Position numbers and translations under genes: made by a program. Below are positions 27,279 through 36,800 of a DNA stretch of 64,000 bases, in pieces. A model generated the notes under the pieces. It was not told the DNA's origin and ran no database searches. It was given only the letters and a program-made list of their open reading frames with translations. How positions within the stretch are numbered: position 1 is the stretch's first letter; the number at the start of each line of letters is the position of its first letter. The stretch is from Pseudomonas yamanorum (GTDB lineage Bacteria; Pseudomonadota; Gammaproteobacteria; Pseudomonadales; Pseudomonadaceae): positions 5,394,001 to 5,458,000 of the forward strand of contig NZ_LT629793.1 in the NCBI RefSeq assembly GCF_900105735.1, written 5' to 3'.

Positions 27279-30200
27279 TCAGGGGATCGGCAACATGCTC
27301 TTTGTCGAATCCACGCCCAGGTTCTTCAAATATTCCTGGGCAGGCTTCAAATCGTTTTGTTTAGGTAGATAGTGTCCAGATACATTGGAAAGGTGGATTT
27401 TCCCCATGATGTCTTTCCTGATGTAGCCTGCACTGACCACCTGTCCTGATTGACCACTGCCGGCACCGATTTCCGCGATGGCAGGATGGGATAACCATTT
27501 TGGCGGCGCATCCTTGTCGATGTTGCCCACGATCAATTGCTTGTCTTGGGTGAAGACGAACTTGCTGACGGTATTGGGTTTCGATACCACGTTCAGGTCC
27601 TCCGGCTTTGTGATCGACACCAGTTCCGCTCGAGGAGCCCTGGGGTTCAATGCCGCGCCGGCCAGGTGTTTCTCGGCATTCAGGTCACGAGCTTTGGTAT
27701 TGGTCAACACGGGATGTGGTTTTTGACCCGGCGGCGTTGATTGCCGACTACCGGAGTTGGACGTGCTGCTCGTGCCTGAGTTTTCGGTGTAACGGATCAA
27801 CCCTTTTTCACCTACGTGCTGTGGCCCGGTGGCGTTCAGCGGTTTTCCTGCCCGTAGTTGATTATCCAGCGCATGAGCGACGAGATCCCCCCGATTCAAC
27901 GGCTGCGTGGGGCGAGCCGGGTTTGGCAACGGGGTAGGGAGGCTGGAGGGGCGCGCCACCGAGAGTGACGTACTCGGAGCCTGCGAGACGTGACGGCTTG
28001 GCCCAATAGCTTTGCCAGCAGCGATTGGCCGGCGCTGTTGAGGTGCGTGCGTAGGCGCTCTGAACACCGGGCGTAACGGTGTTCTTCTAAGCAATGGAAG
28101 GCCTGCCGCGGCCATGGAAAAGTCCGAATAGACGGCGCCCCATTGGCCTGGCTGGGTGAGTAGTTTAGGCAAGCTTCGCCCGGGAGTGCGCAAGGCCTTC
28201 AAGGCAGCCTTTGAGAGCCTGCTGACGGCGGAAATTCCTTTGGTGACAGGGATCAAGTCCAGGACCAACATGGCCACCTCGCCGGCAAATATCAGCTGGT
28301 TGGTGGTGCTTTGGGCCGCTACTTCAGTGCTTGTGATGAATTGGCTACCGGCTTTGGCGGCCACCAAGGCCACGTTTTGCGCGTAGAGATGCTCGCCGAG
28401 GGAGTTTTTGATCGGTTTGAGCGCGATACCGGCTTCATGGTCGACTGCCAGCTGCTTCAGGATCATGTTGACCGGGTGTATGAAGAGTTTGTCGTGAATC
28501 GAGTACTTATCTGCAGGTGAAACCCGCTGGTCCATATAGGTTTGCCACTCAGGTTTGGCCAGTAGAGTGTTCAGTTGGCCCTGGCCGACTATTTCCCTGA
28601 AGGGACGTCCGTCGGGGGCGTCCGGACTGTATAGCACCAACGATGGATGGTCGGCTGGCTGGATGACCAGCATGCCTTGAACCGGTTTTCCATCCCTTGC
28701 GACACGGTGGGAGATAATGGAGGACCCATTCACAACCGGCCATGTGGTGGAGTCTGCATGGGCTATCGATGCGTTGATCCACTGCTCGGCGATTTTTTGC
28801 CTGTTCAGATAGGCATCCGGATCGAGGGATGTCAAAAAAGCGTCCTTGGCCAGCCTCGCCTGTTGGTTATGCTTCCAGGCGTTGCGCAACGCCGCCGCCT
28901 CTCCCGATGTGGCGCTCGGGTCCAGCTTTTCACCGAGCAGCCTCAGGTAGTTGCCACCCACATCGGCTGGCTTGATCAGCTCCTCAAGCCATTGCGTATC
29001 CAGCGTCACGCGTTTTCCGTCGGCGCCGACCAGGTGTGCTTCCCAGGTTGTTTGGGTGGACAGCAGTGAGACGCCAACGTCCCAGGCCGAGGTGTTCCGC
29101 AGGGCCAGGTCGGTCAGCGATATCAGTTCGGTGGTAGGCGGCAAAGGGATACGGGGCAGCACAATTTGACGAAGGTTTATGGATTTTTCTGTCGTGACCC
29201 GGACCATCAGTTTGTCGGGATCGACGTCATCCTTCGGGTAGCGCTTTTGCAGTTTGTCTTTCAGTGCCTGGAGCAGCAGTTTTTTTGCAAAATCTCCCAG
29301 GGAGGGCAATTTCTCCAGCAGCGGTTGCAGGCGGGAGAAACTGGTCTGCTCCGCCTGCTCAAGCTCCCGGTAGCGGGCTTCCTGCTCCGGGGTCAGTTCT
29401 TTTAGCCATGGCGGCTGGCGTTGTTCCATTAGTTTTTCGTTGCGTGCGAGCATCGCATTGCTGCCATCAAATTGCAGCGACAGGTCGGCGGCGTCATTGA
29501 TGCCCGTGGCGATTGCGGGATCCAGCACATTCCCGGTGCCATATTTGCCGGGCTCGGCGGTGAAGGCGAACTGTAGTGTTTCCATGACCTCATCTGCCTG
29601 GCGCTTCAGCAACAAGGGCAATGCCTGGGCCACCACGTCTCCCGATATCGGCGCGAACCCCAGCATCAAGTCGTCGCCCCATTGTGGGTTGCGACTGTGC
29701 TGCACCGACAGCGGCAAGCTTTTCAGCAGTACGCCTGCTTTCTCCTCATCACCGTTGATCCTGCGTAACAAGGCTTCACGGGCATCAGCCGGGGTCGCGA
29801 ACTCCTCGAACCCGTCGCAGGGGGTGTAAAGCACAACGGGACCGTTAGGCGCGTTGAGCCCTATATTTCGGATGTCCGTTGCTGTGTAGGGCGCTTCAGC
29901 TGACGATCCGTCTTTGCTGGTGATAAGGAAGCAGCCGGCTAAAAGCGCCCCCTTGGGGGTGTTGTCATTAATCCTGATGGGGTACACCCCGGGGCGACTG
30001 CCTGATGCAAACGCACCTTCGCGTGCTGCGAGGGTGGGGTACTGAAAGGCCGTGTCGATCAGCTGTTTGCCGGGGTGGCTGAGTGTCCCGTCCTCAACGC
30101 GTAGCGCCGCCTCGGTGGAGAGCATCTGCCTATGCAAGGCCAGCAACTGCTCTTGTCGTGGCGCTTGGGACCCGAGGCCTGAGGGTGGTTTTTTCCAATA

Positions 30201-30812
30201 GCTGCTGAGCGCGATGGGAAGCCGGGTCGCAATATTTTGGGCGATCGTGAGCAATGAACAACGGGGTTCGAGCTTGCGCTGAGCACCACCGTCTGGTGCA
30301 TCAATATAAAAGGCGGTTTCAGTTTCTTTGTCAGGCGAACCGGTGAGTGCGTTCAGGTTCACTTCCATGATCTTGTCGAACAGTGCCTGGGACAGCGTTT
30401 GTGTAGATGTCAGGATGCGTTCTGCGCCGGGCTTTTGACCGTACGTTTTGACGTGAATGGAATTCGGATCAATTGAATCGAGCTCGGGAAAGGCTTTTTT
30501 CAACTGGACCTGAATAAATCGATGGAATGTTGTCTGGTGGCTTAGCAGGTCAGTAATTTGTTTGTTCAGTTTCCGGTGCTGGTCAATCAATTGGGATTGG
30601 GTGGTGACGGTGGCGGGGCGGTTGGTATCCGCGACGACCGGCGTTATGCCGCGCACTCCGGGGGTGACGAAATCACTGTGATTCAAGCCCGCTGTATGAG
30701 GTTGCGTAATTTGTCGCGCTGTCGGCCTTGTGGGCGCCGTCGGTTTGTTGGTGGGCGGCGGGGCAAGGTGTGGGGTGGATACCGGGCTGGAGGGTTTGGA
30801 GGGGGTGAGCAT
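27279..30812 (-). CDS. Large dermonecrotic-toxin-like (DUF6543-type) protein
   Basis: This 1177-residue protein has no signal peptide. A Pro/Thr-rich N-terminus (1-60) is followed by two related modules, at about 75-420 and 470-830. Each has a Leu-rich helical lead, a D-x-D/N-x-L-x-V-K/R segment (e.g. DDVDPDKLMVRV) and a V-L-Y-S/T-P strand. A hydrophobic stretch (about 860-890), a basic Pro-rich linker and a C-terminal domain with S-G-H-Y-L-P follow. The layout fits the Pseudomonas dermonecrotic toxin domain (DUF6543) family, proposed secreted virulence or competition factors. There is no obvious immunity gene. Base composition is visibly lower in GC than the neighbours and the gene is absent from the PAO1 order as I recall it, which suggests acquisition. 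ATG 30812 is preferred; an upstream ATG at 30842 is possible. Confidence 0.65.
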   Translation of the reverse strand: MLTPSKPSSPVSTPHLAPPPTNKPTAPTRPTARQITQPHTAGLNHSDFVTPGVRGITPVVADTNRPATVTTQSQLIDQHRKLNKQITDLLSHQTTFHRFIQVQLKKAFPELDSIDPNSIHVKTYGQKPGAERILTSTQTLSQALFDKIMEVNLNALTGSPDKETETAFYIDAPDGGAQRKLEPRCSLLTIAQNIATRLPIALSSYWKKPPSGLGSQAPRQEQLLALHRQMLSTEAALRVEDGTLSHPGKQLIDTAFQYPTLAAREGAFASGSRPGVYPIRINDNTPKGALLAGCFLITSKDGSSAEAPYTATDIRNIGLNAPNGPVVLYTPCDGFEEFATPADAREALLRRINGDEEKAGVLLKSLPLSVQHSRNPQWGDDLMLGFAPISGDVVAQALPLLLKRQADEVMETLQFAFTAEPGKYGTGNVLDPAIATGINDAADLSLQFDGSNAMLARNEKLMEQRQPPWLKELTPEQEARYRELEQAEQTSFSRLQPLLEKLPSLGDFAKKLLLQALKDKLQKRYPKDDVDPDKLMVRVTTEKSINLRQIVLPRIPLPPTTELISLTDLALRNTSAWDVGVSLLSTQTTWEAHLVGADGKRVTLDTQWLEELIKPADVGGNYLRLLGEKLDPSATSGEAAALRNAWKHNQQARLAKDAFLTSLDPDAYLNRQKIAEQWINASIAHADSTTWPVVNGSSIISHRVARDGKPVQGMLVIQPADHPSLVLYSPDAPDGRPFREIVGQGQLNTLLAKPEWQTYMDQRVSPADKYSIHDKLFIHPVNMILKQLAVDHEAGIALKPIKNSLGEHLYAQNVALVAAKAGSQFITSTEVAAQSTTNQLIFAGEVAMLVLDLIPVTKGISAVSRLSKAALKALRTPGRSLPKLLTQPGQWGAVYSDFSMAAAGLPLLRRTPLRPVFRAPTHAPQQRRPIAAGKAIGPSRHVSQAPSTSLSVARPSSLPTPLPNPARPTQPLNRGDLVAHALDNQLRAGKPLNATGPQHVGEKGLIRYTENSGTSSTSNSGSRQSTPPGQKPHPVLTNTKARDLNAEKHLAGAALNPRAPRAELVSITKPEDLNVVSKPNTVSKFVFTQDKQLIVGNIDKDAPPKWLSHPAIAEIGAGSGQSGQVVSAGYIRKDIMGKIHLSNVSGHYLPKQNDLKPAQEYLKNLGVDSTKSMLPIP

Positions 30813-30987
30813 GGTGGTTCTATCTCTGAAGTAGCATGGCATTCCCTTCTATTCCAGCGATGGCGGAGCTCCGTACCTTCGGGGCGTTAATTGAGTGATT
30901 CTAAATGTGGGGCTGGTTCCTCGGGCCAATTGAGGCTTAGTCCGATCTTTCGCACGTTACTGCGCCGATAAAAGCAGCAGACAAAGT

Positions 30988-31010
30988 AAAGCCCGCACTT
31001 GGCGGGCTTT
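30988..31010 (-). terminator. Terminator of small lipoprotein gene
   Basis: AAAGCCCGC and GCGGGCTTT flank a 5-nt loop. Read on the minus strand the stem ends in TTTAC, so the T-tract is short but the stem is strong; it lies about 45 bases beyond the lipoprotein stop. Confidence 0.7.
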
Positions 31011-31056
31011 CTTTGCAACACTGGCTTTTCAAGCCACGGTGTTCAAGTCGTCAGAC

Positions 31057-31299
31057 TCAAGAACCGGTTGCAGGTGCTGCTTCTTTTGCGGCGGCTTCGT
31101 TCGATTCGGCCTGAGCTTTGGCAGCATCGGCGTTTTCTTTCGCAGCGTCATTCACTTTATCCTGAGCCTTCGCCATGTCTTTCTGAGCTTGCTCAGAATG
31201 TGCAGCAGCATCTTGGGCCTTGTCTTCGGATTTCTTGTCGCAGGCAGCGAGACCGAGGGCAGCGGCCAGCATCATGGAAATAGCTAAAGTCTTGCGCAT
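31057..31299 (-). CDS. Small Ala/Lys-rich lipoprotein
   Basis: The 80-residue precursor has a clear signal peptide and lipobox (L-G-L-A-A-C, Cys20). The mature part is a highly charged helix rich in Ala, Lys, Asp and Glu with heptad spacing, likely a coiled coil in the periplasm. Such short lipoproteins are abundant in Pseudomonas and resemble OprI-type envelope spacers, although this one is not OprI itself. The start follows a GGAG ribosome-binding site. It is divergent from the thioesterase pair. Confidence 0.8.
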   Translation of the reverse strand: MRKTLAISMMLAAALGLAACDKKSEDKAQDAAAHSEQAQKDMAKAQDKVNDAAKENADAAKAQAESNEAAAKEAAPATGS

Positions 31300-31457
31300 G
31301 GGGTGTTTCTCCTTATTGAAGATATCTTCTGGCCTTTCGAGCGTAGGGGTTCAGCATTAGTTCCTTTTATTACACAGATATATAAACCACAGCCGCCAAG
31401 GAACTTTCACCCGCACTGTCTACACCGCGGGTCAACACTAATAAGAGTCCAGACTGA

Positions 31458-31934
31458 ATGACCGAAAATCCTCTTTTATCCCGTGCCACGCGCTTTGTTT
31501 CAGCGTTGCGCCACTGCCAGGTGCTGGGTATCCAGGTCCATGCCGCCAGTGAAGATGGCATGACGCTGGTGCTGCCCTATGGACCGCATATCGTCGGTGA
31601 TCCGCAGACCGGCGTGATCCACGGCGGCGCGCTCACGTCCTTGATGGACACCGCCTGCGGCATGGCCACCTTATGTGTGTTGCCAGAGTTCGAGGTCTGC
31701 CCGACCCTGGACCTGCGTGTCGACTACATGCACCCGGCCGAACCCCACAAGCCGGTATTCGGTTTTGCCCAGTGCTACCGGGTGACCACCGACGTGATCT
31801 TCACCCGCGGCTTCGCCTATCAGGACGACCCGCAGCAGCCGATTGCCCATGTGGTGGGCACCTTCATGCGCATGGGCAAGCGCCTCAAGGGCAGCCAGGG
31901 CCTGGGCAATGCAATCAAGGGAGAACAGCCATGA
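31458..31934 (+). CDS. PaaI-family hotdog thioesterase 1
   Basis: The 158-residue protein is a single hotdog domain with the active-site loop G-V-I-H-G-G-A-L-T-S-L-M-D-T-A (about 52-66) and the L-D-L-R-V-D-Y-M strand. Members hydrolyse acyl- or aryl-CoA thioesters. Its TGA overlaps the start of a second hotdog gene (ATGA at 31931-31934), so two homologous but divergent subunits are made together, which suggests a heteromer or two substrate ranges. Confidence 0.85.
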   Translation: MTENPLLSRATRFVSALRHCQVLGIQVHAASEDGMTLVLPYGPHIVGDPQTGVIHGGALTSLMDTACGMATLCVLPEFEVCPTLDLRVDYMHPAEPHKPVFGFAQCYRVTTDVIFTRGFAYQDDPQQPIAHVVGTFMRMGKRLKGSQGLGNAIKGEQP

Positions 31935-32383
31935 AGCATCAGTTCAAGACGCGTCTGCAGCAGGCCCATGAGCGCGGCAACTATGAGGCGCTGCTCAACC
32001 TGATTCCCTACGCCAAACTGATCGGCATTGAATGCACGCGGCTGGGGGATGAATTGCTGTTCCGCATGCCGGCCAACAAGGACAACATTGGTAACCCGAT
32101 ATTGCCGGCAATCCACGGTGGGGTGATTGCCGGCTTTATGGAGCTGTCCGCGGCGTTGCATTTGCTGGTATTCACCGGTGCACCAGGCGTCCCCAAAATC
32201 ATCGACTTTTCCCTGGATTACCTGCGCGCCGGCCAGTTTCGCGACACCTACGCCAAATGCCAGGTATGGCGCCAGGGCCGACGAGTAGCCAATGTGGCGA
32301 TTACCGCATGGCAAAGTACCCCGGCCGAACCGATTGCCACCGCCCGTGCACATTTCAAGATTGAGGAACCGGCCCGCCCTTGA
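31931..32383 (+). CDS. PaaI-family hotdog thioesterase 2
   Basis: The 150-residue protein has the same fold with A-I-H-G-G-V-I-A-G-F-M-E (about 62-73), where Glu takes the place of the Asp seen in its partner, and I-D-F-S-L-D-Y-L as the following strand. The usual cytosolic role is thioester removal from stalled CoA intermediates. It is translationally coupled to the gene before it. Its stop codon (TGA 32381-32383) lies inside the predicted heat-shock promoter of htpG. Confidence 0.85.
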   Translation: MKHQFKTRLQQAHERGNYEALLNLIPYAKLIGIECTRLGDELLFRMPANKDNIGNPILPAIHGGVIAGFMELSAALHLLVFTGAPGVPKIIDFSLDYLRAGQFRDTYAKCQVWRQGRRVANVAITAWQSTPAEPIATARAHFKIEEPARP

Positions 32384-32405
32384 AATCCTGGTCTTAGCCC
32401 CCAAC
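32379..32405 (+). promoter_or_regulatory. Sigma-32 (heat-shock) promoter of htpG
   Basis: CTTGAAA (32379-32385) and CCCCCAAC (32398-32405) are 12 bases apart, close to the RpoH consensus CTTGAAA and CCCCATNT with 12-15 spacing. It overlaps the stop codon of the preceding thioesterase gene and lies about 70 bases before htpG. Confidence 0.6.
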
Positions 32406-32472
32406 TTTGATGACAACCCGCCGCCAACCCTCAAGGGCGCGGCCACTGCCATCCAATTGGAGTTTGATGACC

Positions 32473-34377
32473 ATGAGTGTGGAAACTCAAAAGGAAACCC
32501 TGGGCTTCCAGACCGAGGTGAAGCAACTGCTGCACCTCATGATCCATTCGCTGTATTCCAACAAGGAAATTTTCCTTCGCGAATTGATCTCGAACGCCTC
32601 TGACGCTGTCGACAAATTACGTTTCGAAGCCCTGTCCAAGCCTGAGTTGCTGGAAGGCGGCGCGGAACTGAAAATCCGTGTGAGCTTCGACAAAGACGCG
32701 AAAACCGTCACCCTCGAAGACAACGGTATCGGCATGAGCCGCGACGATGCGATCACCCACCTGGGGACCATCGCCAAATCCGGCACCGCTGATTTCATGA
32801 AAAACCTATCGGGCGACCAGAAGAAAGATTCGCACCTGATCGGCCAGTTCGGCGTGGGCTTCTACTCGGCCTTCATCGTTGCCGACAAGGTTGAAGTATT
32901 CAGCCGCCGCGCCGGCCTTGCTGCCAGCGAAGGCGTGCACTGGTCGTCCAAAGGCGAGGGCGAATTTGAAATCGCCACCGTCGACAAGGCTGACCGTGGT
33001 ACCCGCATCGTGCTGCACCTGAAGTCCGGTGAAGACGAGTTCGCCGATGGCTGGCGCCTGCGCAACATTATCAAGAAGTACTCCGACCACATCGCTTTGC
33101 CGATCGAACTGCCGAAAGAGCAAGCGGCGGTCGAAGGCGAAGAGGCGCCTGCCCAGGAATGGGAAGTGGTCAACCGTGCCAGCGCCCTGTGGACCCGCCC
33201 TCGTACTGAAGTCAAAGACGAGGAATACCAGGAGTTCTACAAGCACATCGCCCATGACTACGAGAACCCGTTGAGCTGGAGTCACAACAAGGTCGAAGGC
33301 AAGCTGGAATACAGCTCGTTGCTCTACGTACCGGCCCGTGCTCCGTTCGACCTGTACCAGCGTGAAGCGCCGAAAGGCCTGAAGCTGTACGTGCAGCGCG
33401 TGTTCGTGATGGACCAGGCGGAATCCTTCCTGCCGTTGTACCTGCGCTTTATCAAAGGCGTGGTCGACTCCAACGACCTGTCGCTGAACGTGTCGCGGGA
33501 AATCCTGCAGAAAGACCCGATCATCGACTCCATGAAGTCGGCGCTGACCAAGCGTGTCCTCGACATGCTGGAAAAGCTGGCGAAGAACGAGCCTGAGCAA
33601 TACAAGGGCTTCTGGAAAAACTTCGGCCAGGTCATGAAAGAAGGCCCGGCAGAAGATTTCGCCAACAAGGAAAAAATCGCCGGCCTGCTGCGTTTCGCAT
33701 CGACCCACGGTGACGACGGTGAGCAGACCGTTTCCCTGGCCGACTACCTGGCTCGCGCCAAGGAAGGTCAGGACAAGATCTACTACCTGACCGGCGAAAC
33801 CTACGCTCAGGTCAAGAACAGCCCGCACCTGGAAGTCTTCCGCAAGAAAGGCATCGAAGTGCTGCTGCTGACCGACCGGATCGACGAGTGGCTGATGAGC
33901 TACCTCAGCGACTTCGACGGCAAGAGCTTTGTTGACGTCGCCCGCGGCGACCTGGACCTGGGCAACCTGGATTCCGAAGAAGACAAGAAAGCTGCCGAAG
34001 AAGTGGCCAAGTCCAAAGAGGGCCTGGTTGAGCGAATCAAGACCGCCTTGGGCGATGCTGTCAGCGAAGTGCGGGTTTCCCACCGTCTGACCGATTCCCC
34101 GGCGATCCTGGCCATCGGCGAGCAGGACCTGGGCATGCAGATGCGTCAGATCCTGGAAGCCAGCGGCCAGAAGGTTCCGGACTCCAAGCCGATCTTCGAA
34201 TTCAACCCGGCTCACCCGCTGATCGAGAAACTCGACGGCGAGCAGAGCGAAGAGCGATTTGGCGACCTGTCGCACATCCTCTTCGACCAGGCAGCCCTGG
34301 CTGCCGGCGACAGCCTGAAAGACCCGGCCGCTTATGTGCGCCGACTGAACAAGCTGTTGGTTGAACTGTCGGTTTAA
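32473..34377 (+). CDS. htpG: Chaperone HtpG (Hsp90)
   Basis: The 634-residue ATP-dependent chaperone has the N-terminal GHKL ATPase motifs ([17 protein letters not shown] within 30-50, [15 protein letters not shown]) and the middle-domain arginine region [10 protein letters not shown]. Its length is that of the Pseudomonas protein. ATG 32473 was chosen over an in-frame start 66 bases upstream because HtpG proteins begin M-S-V-E-T-Q-K-E-T. The strong sigma-32-type promoter fits heat induction, and a terminator follows. Confidence 0.98.
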   Translation: MSVETQKETLGFQTEVKQLLHLMIHSLYSNKEIFLRELISNASDAVDKLRFEALSKPELLEGGAELKIRVSFDKDAKTVTLEDNGIGMSRDDAITHLGTIAKSGTADFMKNLSGDQKKDSHLIGQFGVGFYSAFIVADKVEVFSRRAGLAASEGVHWSSKGEGEFEIATVDKADRGTRIVLHLKSGEDEFADGWRLRNIIKKYSDHIALPIELPKEQAAVEGEEAPAQEWEVVNRASALWTRPRTEVKDEEYQEFYKHIAHDYENPLSWSHNKVEGKLEYSSLLYVPARAPFDLYQREAPKGLKLYVQRVFVMDQAESFLPLYLRFIKGVVDSNDLSLNVSREILQKDPIIDSMKSALTKRVLDMLEKLAKNEPEQYKGFWKNFGQVMKEGPAEDFANKEKIAGLLRFASTHGDDGEQTVSLADYLARAKEGQDKIYYLTGETYAQVKNSPHLEVFRKKGIEVLLLTDRIDEWLMSYLSDFDGKSFVDVARGDLDLGNLDSEEDKKAAEEVAKSKEGLVERIKTALGDAVSEVRVSHRLTDSPAILAIGEQDLGMQMRQILEASGQKVPDSKPIFEFNPAHPLIEKLDGEQSEERFGDLSHILFDQAALAAGDSLKDPAAYVRRLNKLLVELSV

Positions 34378-34388
34378 CACCGTTGTAG

Positions 34389-34413
34389 AAAAACCCGCTT
34401 CGGCGGGTTTTTT
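34389..34413 (+). terminator. Terminator of htpG
   Basis: AACCCGC and GCGGGTT around a TTCG loop, with A-flank and a T6 tail: a typical rho-independent terminator. Confidence 0.9.
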
Positions 34414-34440
34414 CGTTCTAGAGCCTTTCACCTGGAGTAA

Positions 34441-35172
34441 ATGATGAGCCAAATCACCGTGCGTTCCGTGGTCTATCAGATTGATGGCCAGCCTTATGAA
34501 AGCCGCCTGGCGTTTGATGCCAGTCATAAGGGCCCGCTGCCAGGGTTGTTGATGGCGCCGAACTGGATGGGTGTCAGTGCCGGCGCTGAAGAGATCGCCA
34601 AGAGCGTGGCCAGCAAGGGCTACGTGGTGCTGCTCGCCGACCTTTATGGGCAAACGGTTCGCCCCTCGAATGGCGATGAAGCGGGCGCGGCGATGATGCC
34701 GTTGAAGAATGATCGGGTGCTGCTGAACAAGCGCATGCAGGTTGCACTTGATCACCTGAAAACCCAGACCGAAGCCGCGGTGGATACCTCGAAGCTGGCG
34801 ACCTTCGGTTTCTGCTTCGGTGGTTGCTGCTCCCTGGAGCTGGCGCGTACCGGTGCTCCGTTGAAAGCGGCGGTTTCGTTCCATGGCAGCCTCGACACAC
34901 CGAACCCGGCCGATGCGAAAAACATCAAGGGTTCCGTGCTGGTGTTGCACGGTGCTTCCGACCCGTTGGTGCCGAAAGAGCAACTGCCGGCGTTTGAAGA
35001 TGAAATGAACGCAGCCGGTGTTGATTGGCAATTGCTGAGCTACGGCGGTGCGGTGCACTCGTTTACCGACCCGCACGCCAATGTGCCGGGCAAGATGATG
35101 TATGACGCGAAGACCGCTGCACGGGCCTTCCAGTCGATGCATAACTTGCTGGATGAAGTGTTCAAGGGCTGA
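34441..35172 (+). CDS. Dienelactone hydrolase family protein
   Basis: The 243-residue protein has the DLH-type alpha/beta fold with a Cys nucleophile (F-G-F-C-F-G-G, about 123), Asp in H-G-A-S-D-P-L and His in A-V-H-S-F-T. True dienelactone hydrolases act in chlorocatechol breakdown; no other aromatic pathway genes are nearby, so a general carboxylester role is likelier. The start has two consecutive ATG codons (34441 and 34444) behind TGGAG. In PAO1 a DLH gene also follows htpG. Confidence 0.88.
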   Translation: MMSQITVRSVVYQIDGQPYESRLAFDASHKGPLPGLLMAPNWMGVSAGAEEIAKSVASKGYVVLLADLYGQTVRPSNGDEAGAAMMPLKNDRVLLNKRMQVALDHLKTQTEAAVDTSKLATFGFCFGGCCSLELARTGAPLKAAVSFHGSLDTPNPADAKNIKGSVLVLHGASDPLVPKEQLPAFEDEMNAAGVDWQLLSYGGAVHSFTDPHANVPGKMMYDAKTAARAFQSMHNLLDEVFKG

Positions 35173-35195
35173 TAGTTCGGTTGCCTGAGCTGGCC

Positions 35196-35284
35196 CCTTC
35201 GCGAGCAAGCCCGCTCCCACCTTTCGACCGCGTTCCTTCAGGGTGTACACGGTCAAAATGTGGGAGCGGGCTTGCTCGCGAAGG
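35196..35284. repeat. REP doublet (type B)
   Basis: An inverted pair of the variant unit GTGGGAGCGGGCTTGCTCGC, running from CCTTCGCGAG to CTCGCGAAGG. It lies between convergent genes. The same variant occurs at 59242. Confidence 0.88.
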
Positions 35285-35307
35285 CTGTTTCACCAGCAAT
35301 AAAGCGC

Positions 35308-36180
35308 TTAAGCCTTGCCTCCAGGTAACTCAATCCGCTCACTTTCCCCCGGCACTGTCGGCCAATCCCCAGCCGCCCAACGCTGCCGAGCCTGCTCGAT
35401 CAACGCAGGATCACTCGCCACAAAATTCCAGTTAATCCGCCGTGGCCCATCCAGCGCCGCGCCGCCGAACACCATCAGATGGCAATCGGTCTCGGCAAAC
35501 AGCGCCATGCTTTCGCCTGCCGGCAACACCACCAGGCTATGCACCTCCAGCACCTCGCCATCCAGCTGCGCCTCACCCTCCAGCACATACACCGCCCGTT
35601 CTGCATGCTCATCCGGGATCAGCAGCGTCGTAGCCGTCTGCATCCGCACCTCGGCATACAAGGTGGGCGACAACACCGGCACGGGTGACTCGAGGCAAAA
35701 GCCGCTACCGGCAATCAGGCGAATCTGCACGCCGAGGTTGTCACTTACCGGCAAGCTGGCGGCGGGGTGATGGCTGTAGTGCCCCGGCCCTTGCTCATGT
35801 TCCCGGGGCGAGGCCAGCCACACTTGCAACCCGTGCAGGCTGAAACCACTGGCCTTCAACGCCTCGGGGCTACGTTCAACGTGGGCAATGGCGCTGCCGG
35901 CGGTCATCCAGCTGACGTCCCCGGCCTTGACCAACTGGTCGGAGCCGAGGCTGTCCTTGTGCAGGAGTTCGCCTTCAAACAGGTAGGTCAGGGTGGAGAG
36001 GCCGATATGCGGGTGCTGGCGAATATTCATGCCGGTGCCCGGGGCATAACGGGTTTGCAGCATATGGTCGAAAAACACGAAAGGCCCGACGCTGCGGCAT
36101 TGCCGGGAGGGCAGCGGGCGCAGGATCGGTTGGCCTTCCACATCTTCGGCGCGCGGGCGGATCACGGTCGTTGTGGTCAT
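35308..36180 (-). CDS. Pirin family protein
   Basis: The 290-residue protein has two cupin domains. Metal ligands are visible in the first: H-P-H-I-G-L-S-T-L and the later A-H-V-E-R-S, equivalent to the two His, one His and one Glu of human pirin and E. coli YhhW. Those relatives include quercetinase activity and redox-linked regulation; the function here is not known. ATG 36178-36180 was chosen, as the in-frame extension upstream lacks a ribosome-binding site. Confidence 0.9.
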   Translation of the reverse strand: MTTTTVIRPRAEDVEGQPILRPLPSRQCRSVGPFVFFDHMLQTRYAPGTGMNIRQHPHIGLSTLTYLFEGELLHKDSLGSDQLVKAGDVSWMTAGSAIAHVERSPEALKASGFSLHGLQVWLASPREHEQGPGHYSHHPAASLPVSDNLGVQIRLIAGSGFCLESPVPVLSPTLYAEVRMQTATTLLIPDEHAERAVYVLEGEAQLDGEVLEVHSLVVLPAGESMALFAETDCHLMVFGGAALDGPRRINWNFVASDPALIEQARQRWAAGDWPTVPGESERIELPGGKA

Positions 36181-36243
36181 GGTGCATCCCAGTCTGAGCG
36201 GGTTAGATGGCATGAGCATAACCCGCTCGACGGGAGGTTGCCG

Positions 36244-36660
36244 CTACTGGCTGAAGGCGCCTTCCGAGAGCTTGGTCTCGATGGTGACTTCGGCGGTGGT
36301 CATCAGCTTGTGCACCGGGCAGCGATCCGCCACGCGGTGCAGTTCATCGCGTTGCTCGTCGGTGAGTACGCCCTTGAGGGTGAGTTTGACGCTGAGCTTG
36401 TATTTGCCCTTTTGCTCTTCGGTGCTGTCGTGGGTGACTTCCACGGTGACGCCGGTCAGCGGAATGTCTTTTTTCTGCGCATAGAGTTTGACCGTCAGCG
36501 CCTTGCACGACGCCAGCGCGGCATCGAAGTAATCGTGGGGAGAGGGCGCCGAATCGTCGCCGCCCAGGCTCTTGGGCAGGTCGGTAAACAGCTCATGGTT
36601 ATTGATGTTGACGCTGTGACGAAAGTTTTCGGCGTTCAGCGTATTCACGGTAACAGGCAT
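36244..36660 (-). CDS. OsmC family protein
   Basis: The 138-residue protein has the two OsmC cysteines (A-L-A-S-C-K-A-L-T and R-C-P-V-H-K-L) on the expected helix and strand. OsmC/Ohr proteins reduce organic hydroperoxides with these thiols. The start M-P-V-T-V-N-T-L and overall spacing resemble the YhfA branch more than Ohr, so the peroxidase role is probable but unproven. It starts at 36660 rather than an in-frame codon four residues earlier and may share a transcript with the pirin gene 64 bases downstream. Confidence 0.88.
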   Translation of the reverse strand: MPVTVNTLNAENFRHSVNINNHELFTDLPKSLGGDDSAPSPHDYFDAALASCKALTVKLYAQKKDIPLTGVTVEVTHDSTEEQKGKYKLSVKLTLKGVLTDEQRDELHRVADRCPVHKLMTTAEVTIETKLSEGAFSQ

Positions 36661-36800
36661 GGCAAACCTCACAGGGTGGCAGGAAGAAGCTCATGCAGTT
36701 ATAGAGCATGCTGGCACCTTGGTGTTCCCCATTGTTTACCGCTGAACCCACGGATGAGGCCTGAGGTCTACCTTCATTAGCCCTTGTTTGAGAGACCCCT

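Noticed and set aside
32806..35256. 816-codon open frame antisense to htpG and the dienelactone hydrolase gene
   Set aside because: It spans two real genes on the other strand and arises from their GC-biased third positions; its composition (Arg, Gln, Leu, Val rich) has no family motif.
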